Assembly (NCBI GenBank): GCA_020247545.1
Contig: JADCIX010000036.1
Coordinates: 1 to 64,000, forward strand
Source: Rhodocyclaceae bacterium
GTDB lineage: Bacteria; Pseudomonadota; Gammaproteobacteria; Burkholderiales; Usitatibacteraceae
DNA: 64,000 nt
Reading direction: 5' to 3'
Part shown: positions 27,853-38,627 of the stretch, one piece after another
Position numbering within the stretch: the first letter of the stretch is position 1
Layout of the letters: each line of letters begins with the position of its first letter
The notes under the pieces: model-generated
Seen by the model: the letters and a program-made list of their open reading frames with translations, nothing else
Databases searched by the model: none
What the model was told of the DNA's origin: nothing
Translations under genes and position numbers: made by a program

Positions 27853-28464
27853 ATGTTCAAAAAATTGTTTTCAGCCTCAGTCCTGATTGCCTTTACCAGT
27901 GTGGCTTGGTCACAGGATATCGCACCGGACGAACTTGTTCGCAAAAGCACCAGCGAAGTGCTGGCAATGTTGAAAGCTGACAAGGAGCTTGCGGCTGGTG
28001 ATCCCGCCAAAGTCGACAAGCTGGCGAATGAAAAAATCCTTCCCTATTTCAATTTTCAACGCATGACCCAATTGGTGGTCGGTCGCCCGTGGCGCGAGGC
28101 CAGTGACCAACAAAAGACTGCGCTGATCGAGGAGTTTCGAAAATTGTTGGTGCGCACCTATTCCTCGTCTTTGTCCCAGTTCCGCAATCAGACAATAGAC
28201 GTGCGGCCGCTCAAGCTTGCAGTGACGGACACCGAGGTAGTCGTAAAGACAGTGATCTTACAATCCGGCGCTGCAGCGATCCCGATCGATTATTCGATGG
28301 AGAAAACCAGAGAAGGTTGGAAAGTTTTTGATGTATTGATTGACGGCGTTTCGCTAGTTACTAATTACCGGTCGTCATTTGCGACCGAAATCAAGAACAC
28401 TGGCATCGATGGGTTGGTCAAATCGCTGTCAGACCGCAACGCGAAGAACGTGGCAAGGAAGTGA
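27853..28464 (+). CDS. mlaC: Periplasmic phospholipid-binding protein MlaC
   Basis: A 203-residue exported protein. The signal peptide MFKKLFSASVLIAFTSVAWSQ precedes an MlaC (Ttg2D) domain: YFNFQRMTQLVVGRPWREAS, then IPIDYSMEKTREGWKVFDVL. It shuttles phospholipids between outer-membrane MlaA and MlaFEDB; no mlaA (vacJ) gene is in the window. ATG 27853 is chosen because it gives the signal peptide; the open frame extends further upstream. Confidence 0.94.
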   Translation: MFKKLFSASVLIAFTSVAWSQDIAPDELVRKSTSEVLAMLKADKELAAGDPAKVDKLANEKILPYFNFQRMTQLVVGRPWREASDQQKTALIEEFRKLLVRTYSSSLSQFRNQTIDVRPLKLAVTDTEVVVKTVILQSGAAAIPIDYSMEKTREGWKVFDVLIDGVSLVTNYRSSFATEIKNTGIDGLVKSLSDRNAKNVARK

Positions 28465-28468
28465 CAAG

Positions 28469-28831
28469 ATGGCGGCGAAGGCGACCTCAAACACCGTCAG
28501 CATCATCGAGCCTGCTTCATTTTCATCAAAAGTATTGGGTGAGGTGTTGGTGCTTGATGGTGCGTTGAACTTGGCATCCATGCCGATGCGATTGGCGGAA
28601 ACGCTGGCCTACGCCTCGCAAGAAAACCTGCCAGATTGCCTAACCATTGATTTCCAAAAAGTTGGCGAGATTGACTCATCCGGCGTTGCATTGTTACTCC
28701 ACTGGCGACGCGAGGCGGGCAAGCTCGGCAAAGCCCTTCGTTATGTCCATCTGCCCGAAAATCTCGTCGAACTTGCGACGCTGTATGGTGTTGATGATTT
28801 GATCGAATGCCCTCTACACTGGGGTACCTGA
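28469..28831 (+). CDS. mlaB: STAS-domain protein MlaB
   Basis: A 120-residue STAS-domain protein that binds MlaF and supports its ATPase activity. The fold is visible as LVLDGALNLASMPMRL and LTIDFQKVGEIDSSGVALLLHW, with the conserved DSSG motif. It starts four bases after mlaC. It completes the mlaFEDCB order usual in beta- and gammaproteobacteria. Confidence 0.92.
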   Translation: MAAKATSNTVSIIEPASFSSKVLGEVLVLDGALNLASMPMRLAETLAYASQENLPDCLTIDFQKVGEIDSSGVALLLHWRREAGKLGKALRYVHLPENLVELATLYGVDDLIECPLHWGT

Positions 28832-28899
28832 CAATTTTCGGCTACCACCGCTCAGGTGCCGTCACGCGAGGGTGCCTCTAGTTTTGAGCGCAAGGCTCC

Positions 28900-29799
28900 A
28901 TGATTGCTATTGAAATAAGCGACGTGAGGAAATCCTACGGCAGTCTTGCGGCGTTGGCGGGTGTTTCGCTGCAGATCAAGGAAGGCGAGTTTTTCGCCCT
29001 TCTAGGCCCAAATGGAGCCGGGAAAACCACACTGATTTCTACCCTCGCCGGGCTGACGCGAGCAGATAGTGGATCGCTAAAGGTGATGCGGCATGATGTA
29101 GTGAGCGACTATCGAGAGGCGCGTCGCGCACTTGGCATTGTGCCGCAGGAAATCGTGTTCGATCCATTTTTTTCCGTTCGTGAAACCCTGCGGTTTCAAG
29201 CGGGTTACTTTGGCATTCCGCGCAGTGCCGCGTTAGATACGTGGATTGATGAGTTGCTCGGCAATCTCTCGCTTTCGGATAAAGCCGACAAGAATATGCG
29301 ACAACTCTCCGGTGGCATGAAGCGTCGGGTGCTCATCGCGCAGGCGCTGGTGCATCGCCCACCGGTGATTGTGCTCGATGAGCCGACGGCGGGGGTCGAT
29401 GTCGAGTTGCGCCAAACACTTTGGGCCTTTATCCGCCGCCTCAACGTTGAGGGGCATACCATTCTGCTCACAACACACTACCTGGAAGAAGCACAGCAGC
29501 TTTGTAACCGGATTGCCATGATGAAGGCCGGCGCGATTGTTGCGCTGGACACAACCGACCATTTGCTCAACGCATTTTCAGAGCGGGTGTTAAGGGTGGT
29601 CGTTAACGACGAGTTACCGCCTTCACTCACGGCGAAGCGAGTCAAACAAAGTGGCGCTTGGCACTATTTCTCAATTCACGACTATGCCGAAGTCGAGGCG
29701 TTGCTCGGCGAGTTTCGTCAACGCGGTGTCGCCATTCAGAAAATGGAAGTGGCCGAGCCGGATCTCGAGGAGGTGTTCTTGAAAGTGATGAACAAATGA
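28900..29799 (+). CDS. ABC-2 type exporter ATP-binding protein (YadG-like)
   Basis: A 299-residue ATPase. Walker A is GPNGAGKTTLISTLAG, the signature LSGGMKRRVLIAQAL, and Walker B PVIVLDEPTAGVDVELRQ. The C-terminal extension after residue 225 resembles the YadG/NodI-type subunits of two-gene exporters. Its TGA overlaps an ATG at 29796 that was probably the original permease start; the working permease now starts at 29945. The substrate is unknown. It follows mlaB by about 70 bases and is likely transcribed with the mla genes. Confidence 0.92.
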   Translation: MIAIEISDVRKSYGSLAALAGVSLQIKEGEFFALLGPNGAGKTTLISTLAGLTRADSGSLKVMRHDVVSDYREARRALGIVPQEIVFDPFFSVRETLRFQAGYFGIPRSAALDTWIDELLGNLSLSDKADKNMRQLSGGMKRRVLIAQALVHRPPVIVLDEPTAGVDVELRQTLWAFIRRLNVEGHTILLTTHYLEEAQQLCNRIAMMKAGAIVALDTTDHLLNAFSERVLRVVVNDELPPSLTAKRVKQSGAWHYFSIHDYAEVEALLGEFRQRGVAIQKMEVAEPDLEEVFLKVMNK

Positions 29800-29996
29800 T
29801 CGGCTTCCAAACGCTGCTGCTAAAAGAAATCCTGCGGTTCTGGAAGGGGCAAGAGAGCGGCAGGAGCAGGGCCCCGCAGGTTTTGCGGGATGCGAGTCCG
29901 TCGAACGCCGCCGACCTTCCGCGTGCGGTATAGGGGAGTCATCCATGATCGGCTTCCAAACGCTGCTGCTAAAAGAAATCCTGCGGTTCTGGAAGG
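29796..29996 (+). repeat. 52-bp duplication of the permease start flanking a 97-bp insert
   Basis: Bases 29796-29847 and 29945-29996 are identical for 52 positions; both encode MIGFQTLLLKEILRFWK. Between them are 97 bases (29848-29944) with a GC-rich hairpin (CCCGCA...TGCGGG). The first copy opens a 45-codon frame ending at 29933 that cannot make the permease. The insert ends in TAGGGGAG, which gives the second copy a ribosome-binding site. The event therefore broke the ATGA coupling to the ATPase gene but left the permease with its own start. Confidence 0.9.
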
Positions 29997-30700
29997 TGGG
30001 CTTTCAGACCGTCGCTGCACCGGTGTTGACGGCAATTCTGTACTTGTTGATCTTTTCGCATGTGATGTCGGGTACCAACGCCGCATTTCCCGGTGTCAGC
30101 TACGAGCAGTTCCTGATCCCGGGGCTCGCGATGATGTCCATGTTGCAAAACGCGTTTGCCAATACGTCGTCTTCGCTCATTCAGTCGAAGATTACCGGCA
30201 ATATCCTTTTTATTCTGTTGCCGCCGCTTTCTCACTGGAATTTCTACTTCGCCTATGTGCTGGCGGCCATCGTTCGCGCGCTGGCGGTTGGTGCGGGGGT
30301 ATTCTTGGTTGGCTTGGTGATGGCGCACATTCCCGTGCATAGCGGTGCGTGGATTCTGTTTTTTGCGCTGCTGGGAAGTGCCATGTTGGGGGCGATGGGG
30401 ATGATCGCCGGCCTTTGGGCTGACAAATTTGACCAACTCGCGGCTTTCCAGAATTTCATCATCATGCCGCTGACATTTTTGTCCGGTGTGTTTTACTCCA
30501 TTCACTCCCTGCCGGCTTTCTGGCAGGTGCTTTCCCGCTTGAATCCGTTCTTTTATTTGATCGATGGATTCCGCTACGGATTCTTCGGTAAATCTGATGT
30601 TTCCGTTTGGTTGTCGCTTGGCGTCACAACATTCGCATTTTTTTGCCTCACGGCGGTGACACTTGCCCTGCTAAAATCGGGTTATAAACTAAGGCAATAA
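29945..30700 (+). CDS. ABC-2 type exporter permease (YadH-like)
   Basis: A 251-residue permease with six predicted membrane helices, including APVLTAILYLLIFSHVMSG, WILFFALLGSAMLGAMGMI and FIIMPLTFLSGVFYSIHSLP. The last segment is the conserved ABC-2 signature region. It pairs with the preceding ATPase to form an exporter whose substrate cannot be told from sequence. The start codon lies in the second copy of a 52-bp duplication, behind a GGGGAG site carried by the insert. It ends two bases before the BolA-family gene. Confidence 0.92.
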   Translation: MIGFQTLLLKEILRFWKVGFQTVAAPVLTAILYLLIFSHVMSGTNAAFPGVSYEQFLIPGLAMMSMLQNAFANTSSSLIQSKITGNILFILLPPLSHWNFYFAYVLAAIVRALAVGAGVFLVGLVMAHIPVHSGAWILFFALLGSAMLGAMGMIAGLWADKFDQLAAFQNFIIMPLTFLSGVFYSIHSLPAFWQVLSRLNPFFYLIDGFRYGFFGKSDVSVWLSLGVTTFAFFCLTAVTLALLKSGYKLRQ

Positions 30701-30702
30701 CG

Positions 30703-30957
30703 ATGGTTACCCCTATCCAAATCGAAGGCTACTTGCAGGACAAACTCGACTGTGAGTACCTCACGGTTGAGGGTGACGGCGCACATTTTCAGGCCGTCAT
30801 CGTCTCATCGGCATTCGATGGCAAGTCTCGTGTCGCCCGACACCAAGTCGTCTACGGCGCTCTGGGAGATCGTATGCGCGAAGAAATTCACGCGCTGTCG
30901 ATGAAAACCCTGACACCCGCCGAATGGCACGCGCAGTCTCCCGCTTCCAGCCTCTAG
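30703..30957 (+). CDS. ibaG: BolA-family protein IbaG-like
   Basis: An 84-residue BolA-family protein. The body shows YLTVEGDGAHFQAVIVSSAFDG and the family's RVARHQVVYGALGDRM with the conserved His and the R-x-x-RHQ-V-Y block. BolA/IbaG proteins pair with monothiol glutaredoxins on Fe-S clusters and affect envelope functions. The position between an mla-linked exporter and murA matches ibaG in E. coli (mlaB-ibaG-murA). Confidence 0.93.
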   Translation: MVTPIQIEGYLQDKLDCEYLTVEGDGAHFQAVIVSSAFDGKSRVARHQVVYGALGDRMREEIHALSMKTLTPAEWHAQSPASSL

Positions 30958-32226
<1,269 letters not shown>

Positions 32227-32281
32227 GCGTGTTGCGACAACCGGTTTGTAAAACACACGTATGTAACCAGCGAGACTTGAT

Positions 32282-32923
32282 GTGATTACGATTGCCCTCT
32301 CGAAGGGTCGAATTTTTGAAGACACGTTGCCGCTGCTGGCCGCGGCGGGATTGACGCCGGCCGAGGATCCGGAAAAGTCGCGCAAGCTCATCATTGGCAC
32401 CAACCGCGCCGATGTACGCGTGGTGATTGTGCGTGCTTCAGATGTGCCAACCTATGTGCAATACGGCGCGGCGGATTTGGGTGTTGCCGGCAAAGATGTG
32501 TTGCTTGAGTCGAACACGCAGGGCATCTATCAGCCGCTCGATTTGAATATTGGCAAGTGCAGGATGATGGTCGCCGTCCAAAATGGCTTTGACTACGCTG
32601 CCGCGGTGAAGCGCGGTGCCCGTCTCAATGTCGCCACCAAATACGTCGCGACCGCGCGGGAGCATTTTTCGAAGAAGGGCATGCATGTCAATCTGATCAA
32701 GCTGTATGGTTCAATGGAGTTGGCACCGTTAACCGGGCTGGCAGAGGCAATTGTGGATCTCGTTTCCACCGGCAGCACGTTGAAAGCGAACAATCTCCTC
32801 GCCGTCGAGGAGATCATGCAGATATCGTCGCGGCTGATTGTCAATCGCGCCGCGTTGAAGTTAAAGCATAACGAGATCCAACCGCTGATCAATGCCTTCG
32901 AAGCCGCAGTCGGCGCAAGTTGA
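32282..32923 (+). CDS. hisG: ATP phosphoribosyltransferase, short form HisG
   Basis: A 213-residue catalytic subunit for the first step of histidine biosynthesis. It begins at GTG 32282 ([18 protein letters not shown]). The C-terminal ACT-like regulatory domain of long HisG is missing. Short forms work as a hetero-octamer with HisZ, and no hisZ gene is in the window. The PRPP loop region is [18 protein letters not shown]. It follows murA by 55 bases. Confidence 0.95.
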   Translation: MITIALSKGRIFEDTLPLLAAAGLTPAEDPEKSRKLIIGTNRADVRVVIVRASDVPTYVQYGAADLGVAGKDVLLESNTQGIYQPLDLNIGKCRMMVAVQNGFDYAAAVKRGARLNVATKYVATAREHFSKKGMHVNLIKLYGSMELAPLTGLAEAIVDLVSTGSTLKANNLLAVEEIMQISSRLIVNRAALKLKHNEIQPLINAFEAAVGAS

Positions 32924-32948
32924 GCTTAAAGACGAAAGTTGTTTATTT

Positions 32949-33000
32949 GCGGGCATCTTCAGGCAAAAATGTCTGAATCAGGCCGTCTTTACTAGAGTTT
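32949..33000 (+). repeat. Dispersed 39-bp palindromic element, copy B with tail
   Basis: GCGGGCAT (32949) and GGCCGTC (ending 32987) bound a 39-bp core containing CAGGCA-AAAA-TGTCTG. The tail TTTACTAGAGTTTG follows and ends about 30 bases before hisD. The TACTAGAGTTTG part is identical to the tail before ispH. Confidence 0.7.
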
Positions 33001-33032
33001 GTAGTTTATCGTAGGCCAATTGCTGGTTGAAT

Positions 33033-34334
33033 ATGTTGAATATCCGTGCACTGCAATCGAATAACACCTCCTTCGAGGCTGACCTGTCGGCCTTGCTGGC
33101 CTTCGAGTTGGCACAAGACCCGCAGCTGGAGGTGCGTGTACAAGACATCCTCAGCGATGTAATGACGCGTGGCGATGTCGCATTGCTCGAAGCAACCACG
33201 AAGTTTGACCGCTGGACGCCAAGCTCCGCAGCGGTACTCGAGATTGATAAAGTGATCCTCCACCATGCGCTAAATACGCTCGATAAATCGGTACGCGCCG
33301 CGCTCGAGACGGCGGCTGATCGTATTCGTCGTTACCATGAGCGCCAACTGCAGCCATCGTGGCGCTACACCGAGCCCGACGGCACCGTGCTCGGCCAGCA
33401 AATCACGCCGCTCGATCGCGCCGGACTCTACGTTCCAGGAGGTAAGGCAGCTTACCCATCGTCGGTTCTGATGAACGCCGTTGCCGCCAAAGTTGCCGGC
33501 GTCCGCGAGCTCATCATGGTGACGCCAACGCCTGATGGTGTGGTCAATGAAACGGTGCTGGCAGCTGCAGCGCTGGCGGGGGTTGATCGGGTGTTTCGTG
33601 TTGGCGGCGCGCAAGCGGTTGGCGCGCTGGCTTACGGCACCAAAACCATTCCCGGCGTCGACAAGATTGTCGGGCCCGGTAACGCCTATGTCGCGGCGGC
33701 TAAACGCTTTGTGTTTGGTGTGGTCGGTATCGACATGGTCGCGGGCCCTTCGGAAATTTTGGTGATTGCCGACGGAACCACCGACCCCCGCTGGGTGGCG
33801 ATGGATTTGTTTTCGCAGGCAGAGCACGATGAAATTGCACAGGCGATCCTGTTGTGCCCGGATGCGGCCTACATTAAGCGAGTGCGTGAGGCGATGGAAT
33901 CACTGTTGGCCGGCATGCCGCGTGCCGATATCATCCGGGCGTCGCTCGGCAATCGTGGTGCGTTGATTACTGTGCGCGATTTGGATGAGGCATGTGAGTT
34001 ATCAAACCGAATTGCGCCTGAACATCTGGAGTTGTCGGTAGCGGAGCCGGATTTACTGCTGCCAAAGCTGCGCCACGCAGGTGCCATTTTCATGGGACCA
34101 TTTTCGTCTGAATCAATCGGCGACTACTGCGCAGGCCCCAACCACGTGTTGCCAACTTCGCGCACCGCACGTTTCTCTTCCCCTCTCGGCGTCTATGATT
34201 TTCAGAAACGCTCGTCGATTATTCACGTGTCGGCAGCCGGTGCCGACACACTCGGCAAGGTTGCCGCAACGCTGGCGCGCAGCGAGGGCCTCGAGGCGCA
34301 TGCGCAATCAGCAGATATGCGGTTGCAGCAATGA
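33033..34334 (+). CDS. hisD: Histidinol dehydrogenase HisD
   Basis: A 433-residue zinc enzyme that oxidises histidinol to histidine in two steps. The [13 protein letters not shown] and [15 protein letters not shown] segments are family signatures, and [13 protein letters not shown] carries zinc/active-site His and Glu. GPNHVLPT near the C-terminus is also conserved. ATG 33033 (MLNIRALQ) is chosen; a TTG two codons earlier also keeps frame. Its TGA overlaps the hisC start. Confidence 0.96.
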   Translation: MLNIRALQSNNTSFEADLSALLAFELAQDPQLEVRVQDILSDVMTRGDVALLEATTKFDRWTPSSAAVLEIDKVILHHALNTLDKSVRAALETAADRIRRYHERQLQPSWRYTEPDGTVLGQQITPLDRAGLYVPGGKAAYPSSVLMNAVAAKVAGVRELIMVTPTPDGVVNETVLAAAALAGVDRVFRVGGAQAVGALAYGTKTIPGVDKIVGPGNAYVAAAKRFVFGVVGIDMVAGPSEILVIADGTTDPRWVAMDLFSQAEHDEIAQAILLCPDAAYIKRVREAMESLLAGMPRADIIRASLGNRGALITVRDLDEACELSNRIAPEHLELSVAEPDLLLPKLRHAGAIFMGPFSSESIGDYCAGPNHVLPTSRTARFSSPLGVYDFQKRSSIIHVSAAGADTLGKVAATLARSEGLEAHAQSADMRLQQ

Positions 34335-35425
34335 GTGCGGTCGGCGGCGTCATTCGTAGTGATATTGCCGCACTAGCGGCATACCACGTACAAGACGCGG
34401 CGGGTTACATCAAGCTTGATGCAATGGAGAACCCATTCGCGCTCCCCGAGACCTTGCGTGACGGACTGGCAAAACAATTGTCCAACACCGCCATTAACCG
34501 CTATCCCGATCCTGCCTGTGCTGCGCTAACCACGGCGCTCCGCAGTGCCATGGGTATCCCAAAGGAGCTGGACATTCTGCTTGGCAACGGGTCTGACGAA
34601 ATCATTCAGATGCTCGCCATGGCATGCGCAAAACCTGGCGCGAAACTGCTATCGGTCGAGCCGGCGTTTGTCATGTTCAAAATGATCGCCACCTTTTGCC
34701 GCATGACGTACGTGGGCGTGCCGCTGAGGGCAGCCGACTTCAGACTTGACGCCGATGCCATGCTGGCCGCGATTACTGAACACCAACCCGTGCTGACCTT
34801 TCTCGCCTATCCCAACAACCCCACCGGCAATTTGTTTGAGCGCGAGGATGTCCGAAGGATCATACGTGCGTCGCCCGGGCTCGTGGTCATTGACGAAGCT
34901 TACTTCGCATTTTCATCGCAGTCTTTCCTCGACGAAATCAGCCAGTTCCCGAATGCGGTCTTGATGCGTACGGTTTCAAAGCTCGGTCTTGCAGGCGTGC
35001 GACTCGGTGTATTGATCGGGCGACACGCATGGCTTACCGAGGTCGACAAGGTCCGACTGCCCTACAACATCAATAGCTTCACGCAAACTGCGGCGACCTT
35101 TCTGCTTGAGAATATTGGTGAATTTATTGCGCAAACGAAAGTTCTTGTTGCCGAGCGTACGGCGATGGCGGCAAATCTGGGCCGACTTTTTGCTCGCTTC
35201 CCCGGAACGTTGTGTTTCCCCTCAGAAGCGAACTTTATCCTCATCCGTGTGCCGGATGCAGCGGCTGTCTTTGCCGCGCTAAAGGCGAGAAAAATCTTAG
35301 TCAAGAATACCAGCCAGAGCCATACGCTGATGCAGGACACGCTACGTATTACGATTGGATCACCCGCTGAAAATGTCGCCTTTTTGACTGCACTGACTTC
35401 CATACTGGAATCCCAATATGCGTAA
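34331..35425 (+). CDS. hisC: Histidinol-phosphate aminotransferase HisC
   Basis: A 364-residue class I/II PLP aminotransferase. The conserved [19 protein letters not shown] and [10 protein letters not shown] segments and the PLP-binding Lys in [14 protein letters not shown] are present. It transaminates imidazole-acetol phosphate. It overlaps hisD (ATGA) and hisB (eight bases), so the three are coupled. Confidence 0.95.
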   Translation: MSAVGGVIRSDIAALAAYHVQDAAGYIKLDAMENPFALPETLRDGLAKQLSNTAINRYPDPACAALTTALRSAMGIPKELDILLGNGSDEIIQMLAMACAKPGAKLLSVEPAFVMFKMIATFCRMTYVGVPLRAADFRLDADAMLAAITEHQPVLTFLAYPNNPTGNLFEREDVRRIIRASPGLVVIDEAYFAFSSQSFLDEISQFPNAVLMRTVSKLGLAGVRLGVLIGRHAWLTEVDKVRLPYNINSFTQTAATFLLENIGEFIAQTKVLVAERTAMAANLGRLFARFPGTLCFPSEANFILIRVPDAAAVFAALKARKILVKNTSQSHTLMQDTLRITIGSPAENVAFLTALTSILESQYA

Positions 35426-36005
35426 CGCCACTGTCACCCGCAACACCAAAGAAACGCAAATCACCGTATCGATCAATCTCGATGGCACCGGCAAAGCCAG
35501 TCTGCAATCGGGGGTGCCCTTTCTAGACCATATGCTTGATCAAATCGCCCGCCACGGCCTGATCGATATTGAAATTAAGGCGACCGGAGATACGCATATT
35601 GATGACCACCATACGGTAGAGGACGTCGGTATCACACTCGGGCAAGCGGTCACCAAGGCATTGGGCGACAAGACGGGGATTGTTCGTTACGGGCACGCCT
35701 ATGTTCCGTTGGACGAAGCGTTGTCGCGTGTGGTTATTGATTTGTCCGGTCGTCCCGGCCTCACCATGAAAGTGGATTTCACCCGGTCGCGCATTGCTGA
35801 ATTCGATGTGGATTTGTTTTACGAGTTCTTTCAGGGCTTCGTGAATCACGCCCTGAGTACGCTACACATCGACAACATTCGTGGTGCCAATGCACACCAT
35901 CAGGCAGAAACGATATTCAAAGCGTTTGGTCGCGCACTGCGGATGGCGTGTGAAGCAGATGCTCGTGCAGCCGGTATGCTGCCGTCGACAAAGGGCGCAC
36001 TCTGA
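35418..36005 (+). CDS. hisB: Imidazoleglycerol-phosphate dehydratase HisB
   Basis: A 195-residue single-domain dehydratase. The paired metal sites are visible as [24 protein letters not shown] and the later [18 protein letters not shown]. The N-terminal phosphatase domain of enterobacterial HisB is absent, as usual outside enterics. It is the last his gene here: murJ follows instead of hisH, so the remaining his genes are outside the window. Confidence 0.96.
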   Translation: MRNATVTRNTKETQITVSINLDGTGKASLQSGVPFLDHMLDQIARHGLIDIEIKATGDTHIDDHHTVEDVGITLGQAVTKALGDKTGIVRYGHAYVPLDEALSRVVIDLSGRPGLTMKVDFTRSRIAEFDVDLFYEFFQGFVNHALSTLHIDNIRGANAHHQAETIFKAFGRALRMACEADARAAGMLPSTKGAL

Positions 36006-36048
36006 ACTTGTCGCCCGATGCGTCGATCTGCGCGATAACGTTGGTGCC

Positions 36049-37605
36049 ATGAATCTACTCAAGGCCGCCATCTCGATTTCCGCGATGACGTTGCTGTCGC
36101 GCATTTCCGGGCTGATCAATTTGGTCATCGGTGCCAACTTGTTTGGTGCCGGTGCCGCAATGGATGCCTTCCAAGTCGCTTGGCGCATCCCCAACTTTCT
36201 GCGCCGCTTGTTTGCCGAAGGAGCCTTTAGTCAGGCGTTCGTACCGATTTTTGCCGAGTATCGCAATAAACGCGGAATCGCCGAAACCAAAATACTCGCT
36301 GACCATGTTGCGAGCATGTTGGGTTTGATCCTGTTTATTGTGACGCTGACCGGCGTTGTCGCGGCACCATTCTTAGTGTATGCAACCGCCTCCGGTTTTC
36401 GCGCTGATCCGGAGAAATTCAATCTGACGGTGCTGATGACACGGATTATGTTTCCGTACATCTTTTTCATCTCACTGGTGGCACTCTCCGCAGGCATTCT
36501 CAACACCTTCTCGAATTTCAAAACGCCCGCATTCACACCGGTATTGTTGAATTTATGTGCCATCGCCGCCTCGCTATTTTTGGCGCCGCATGTAGACCCG
36601 CCGATTTTGGCGTTGGCTTGGGGTGCGCTCGCCGGTGGATTGGTGCAGTTGGGCTTTCAAATACCCGCACTGCGTCGTATCGACATGCTGCCACGACTCA
36701 CATGGCGTTGGTCGAAGATCAAGGCGGCGCGGGCCGATGAGGGCGTCGGGCGCATTCTGAAGTTGATGGCGCCTGCCACCCTTGGTGTTTCAGTCGCACA
36801 AATTTCGATTCTGCTGAACACACAAATCGCTTCGCATTTGGGAGATGGCGCCGTTTCGTGGATTTCCTATGCGGATCGCTTGATGGAGTTTCCCTCCGCG
36901 TTACTTGGTATTGCCATCGGTACAGTGTTGCTACCATCGCTTGTCAAACATCACACTAATGCGGATCCCACCGAGTATTCCAACTTGCTCGATTGGGGTC
37001 TGCGATTGACGCTTATCCTCACCCTACCTGCGGCAGTGGGTATCGGTATCTTGGCCACGCCCCTGATCGCAACCATCTTTCAACACGGCAAGTTTCTGGC
37101 GACCGACGTCTTGATGACCCGTTCGGCGCTGGTGGCATATTCGTTCGGACTTACCGGCATTGTGCTGATCAAGGTATTAGCACCGGGCTTTTATGCGCGC
37201 CAGAACATCAAAACGCCAGTGAAGATCGCGATCTTTACGTTGTGTGTCACCCAGCTAATGAATCTCGCCTTTGTGCCGTTTCTACAGCATGCCGGGTTGG
37301 CTCTTGCGACCGGGCTGGGGGCGTGTGTAAACGCGGGCTTACTGTTCTACTTCATCCGTAAACACAAGTTTTACCAACCGAAGCCGGAGTGGATGGTGTT
37401 TTTCCTCAAGGTTTTTGTTGCCCTTTATTTCATGGGTGGGGTGTTATGGTGGCTGATGGGCACTGAGATATCGTGGCTGACCATGGGGTCTTGGCAACGC
37501 GGATTCAAGTTGGCAGTGCTGGTCGTTGCCGGTGTCATTGTCTACTTTGCGAGTTTGTGGATGCTGGGTTTTCGATTACGTGATTACTCCAAGCGGGCAG
37601 CGTGA
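36049..37605 (+). CDS. murJ: Lipid II flippase MurJ
   Basis: A 518-residue polytopic MOP-superfamily protein that moves lipid II across the inner membrane. The start MNLLKAAISISAMTLLSRISGLI and the RIPNFLRRLFAEGAFSQAFVPIF segment are characteristic of MurJ/MviN. ATG 36049 is chosen from alignment with the family start; the open frame extends upstream into hisB. Its TGA overlaps the ribF start. Confidence 0.95.
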   Translation: MNLLKAAISISAMTLLSRISGLINLVIGANLFGAGAAMDAFQVAWRIPNFLRRLFAEGAFSQAFVPIFAEYRNKRGIAETKILADHVASMLGLILFIVTLTGVVAAPFLVYATASGFRADPEKFNLTVLMTRIMFPYIFFISLVALSAGILNTFSNFKTPAFTPVLLNLCAIAASLFLAPHVDPPILALAWGALAGGLVQLGFQIPALRRIDMLPRLTWRWSKIKAARADEGVGRILKLMAPATLGVSVAQISILLNTQIASHLGDGAVSWISYADRLMEFPSALLGIAIGTVLLPSLVKHHTNADPTEYSNLLDWGLRLTLILTLPAAVGIGILATPLIATIFQHGKFLATDVLMTRSALVAYSFGLTGIVLIKVLAPGFYARQNIKTPVKIAIFTLCVTQLMNLAFVPFLQHAGLALATGLGACVNAGLLFYFIRKHKFYQPKPEWMVFFLKVFVALYFMGGVLWWLMGTEISWLTMGSWQRGFKLAVLVVAGVIVYFASLWMLGFRLRDYSKRAA

Positions 37606-38627
37606 TGCGGGTAGCGCGCAAGATATCAGCGACGGGCAGCCCCCTGGCGCTTGCGGTGGGTAATTTTGACGGGGTGCATCTAGGTCATCAAGCGATTCTC
37701 AGCGCAACGGGGCTGGCGGCCCAACGGCTTGGCCTGTCCGCCGCTGCGCTAACCTTTGTGCCGCTGCCACGGGAGTTTTTTGCGCGTCGGCAAAACAATC
37801 CCGCAATAGCGCCACCACGGCTGATGAGTGTCGGGGAGAAGTTGGCTGCATTTGCCGAGGCGGGACTTGAACATGTGTTCCTGCCGCGATTCGATGAACG
37901 TTTTTCCAGCCAGTCGCCAGCCGACTTTTTGGGATCGTTGAGAGCAGCTGACGTGCGTTGGATGATGGTCGGCGACGATTTTCGATTCGGCGCAAAACGT
38001 ACCGGCGATATCGACCTGATGCGGCAGTTTGGTGCCGTCCATGGAATCGAAGTGGAAACCATGTCGGAGGTTGTCACCGCAGGTAGTGTTGTGCGCGTCT
38101 CATCATCGGCCATCCGGGCGGCATTGGCGGCGGGCAGACTCAGTGCTGCGGCCGAAATGCTCGGCAGACCGTACGCGATCACAGGGCGCATCACACACGG
38201 CAAGAAGCTTGGTCGGACACTGGGATTCCCAACGGCCAACGTGGCGCTCTCCGGTAGAAAACCCGCCCTTGCCGGCGTGTTTGCAGTAAAATGCAGGCTT
38301 GTAACTCGCGGGCTCGAGGGAGTGGCCGAGTTAGGGAAATTTGACGTTGGCGGAGTCTTGAATGGAGTCGCCAACCTCGGCACGAATCCGGTGGTTTCTT
38401 CAGAAAACCGCCAGCATTTGGAAGTCTTCCTCTTCGATTATTCGGGTGACCTGTACGGCAGACGTGTGCAGGTTAGCTTCATCGAAAAAATCCGCGACGA
38501 ACAAAATTTTGCGAGCTTGGATGCGCTCGTCAAGCAAATGCATGACGACACGGCGCGCGCCAAGAACATCTTGTCACGGATGAATGATGATGGAAGCGCC
38601 AAAGAAGGACTACAAGAACACCCTTAA
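37605..38627 (+). CDS. ribF: Bifunctional riboflavin kinase/FAD synthetase RibF
   Basis: A 340-residue enzyme making FMN and then FAD. The N-terminal adenylyltransferase domain has [14 protein letters not shown]; the C-terminal kinase has [17 protein letters not shown]. The 3' end overlaps ileS by 44 bases in another frame. The ribF-ileS-lspA-ispH order is a common proteobacterial arrangement. No upstream FMN riboswitch is visible. Confidence 0.95.
   Translation: MRVARKISATGSPLALAVGNFDGVHLGHQAILSATGLAAQRLGLSAAALTFVPLPREFFARRQNNPAIAPPRLMSVGEKLAAFAEAGLEHVFLPRFDERFSSQSPADFLGSLRAADVRWMMVGDDFRFGAKRTGDIDLMRQFGAVHGIEVETMSEVVTAGSVVRVSSSAIRAALAAGRLSAAAEMLGRPYAITGRITHGKKLGRTLGFPTANVALSGRKPALAGVFAVKCRLVTRGLEGVAELGKFDVGGVLNGVANLGTNPVVSSENRQHLEVFLFDYSGDLYGRRVQVSFIEKIRDEQNFASLDALVKQMHDDTARAKNILSRMNDDGSAKEGLQEHP

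Noticed and set aside
29658..29933. Plus-strand 91-codon frame around the duplicated permease start
   Set aside because: It lies in another frame of the ATPase gene end and the insert, with no protein-like features. The duplication explains its existence.
37520..37605. An FMN riboswitch before ribF
   Set aside because: ribF starts inside the murJ stop codon with no leader, and no conserved RFN-type elements are present.
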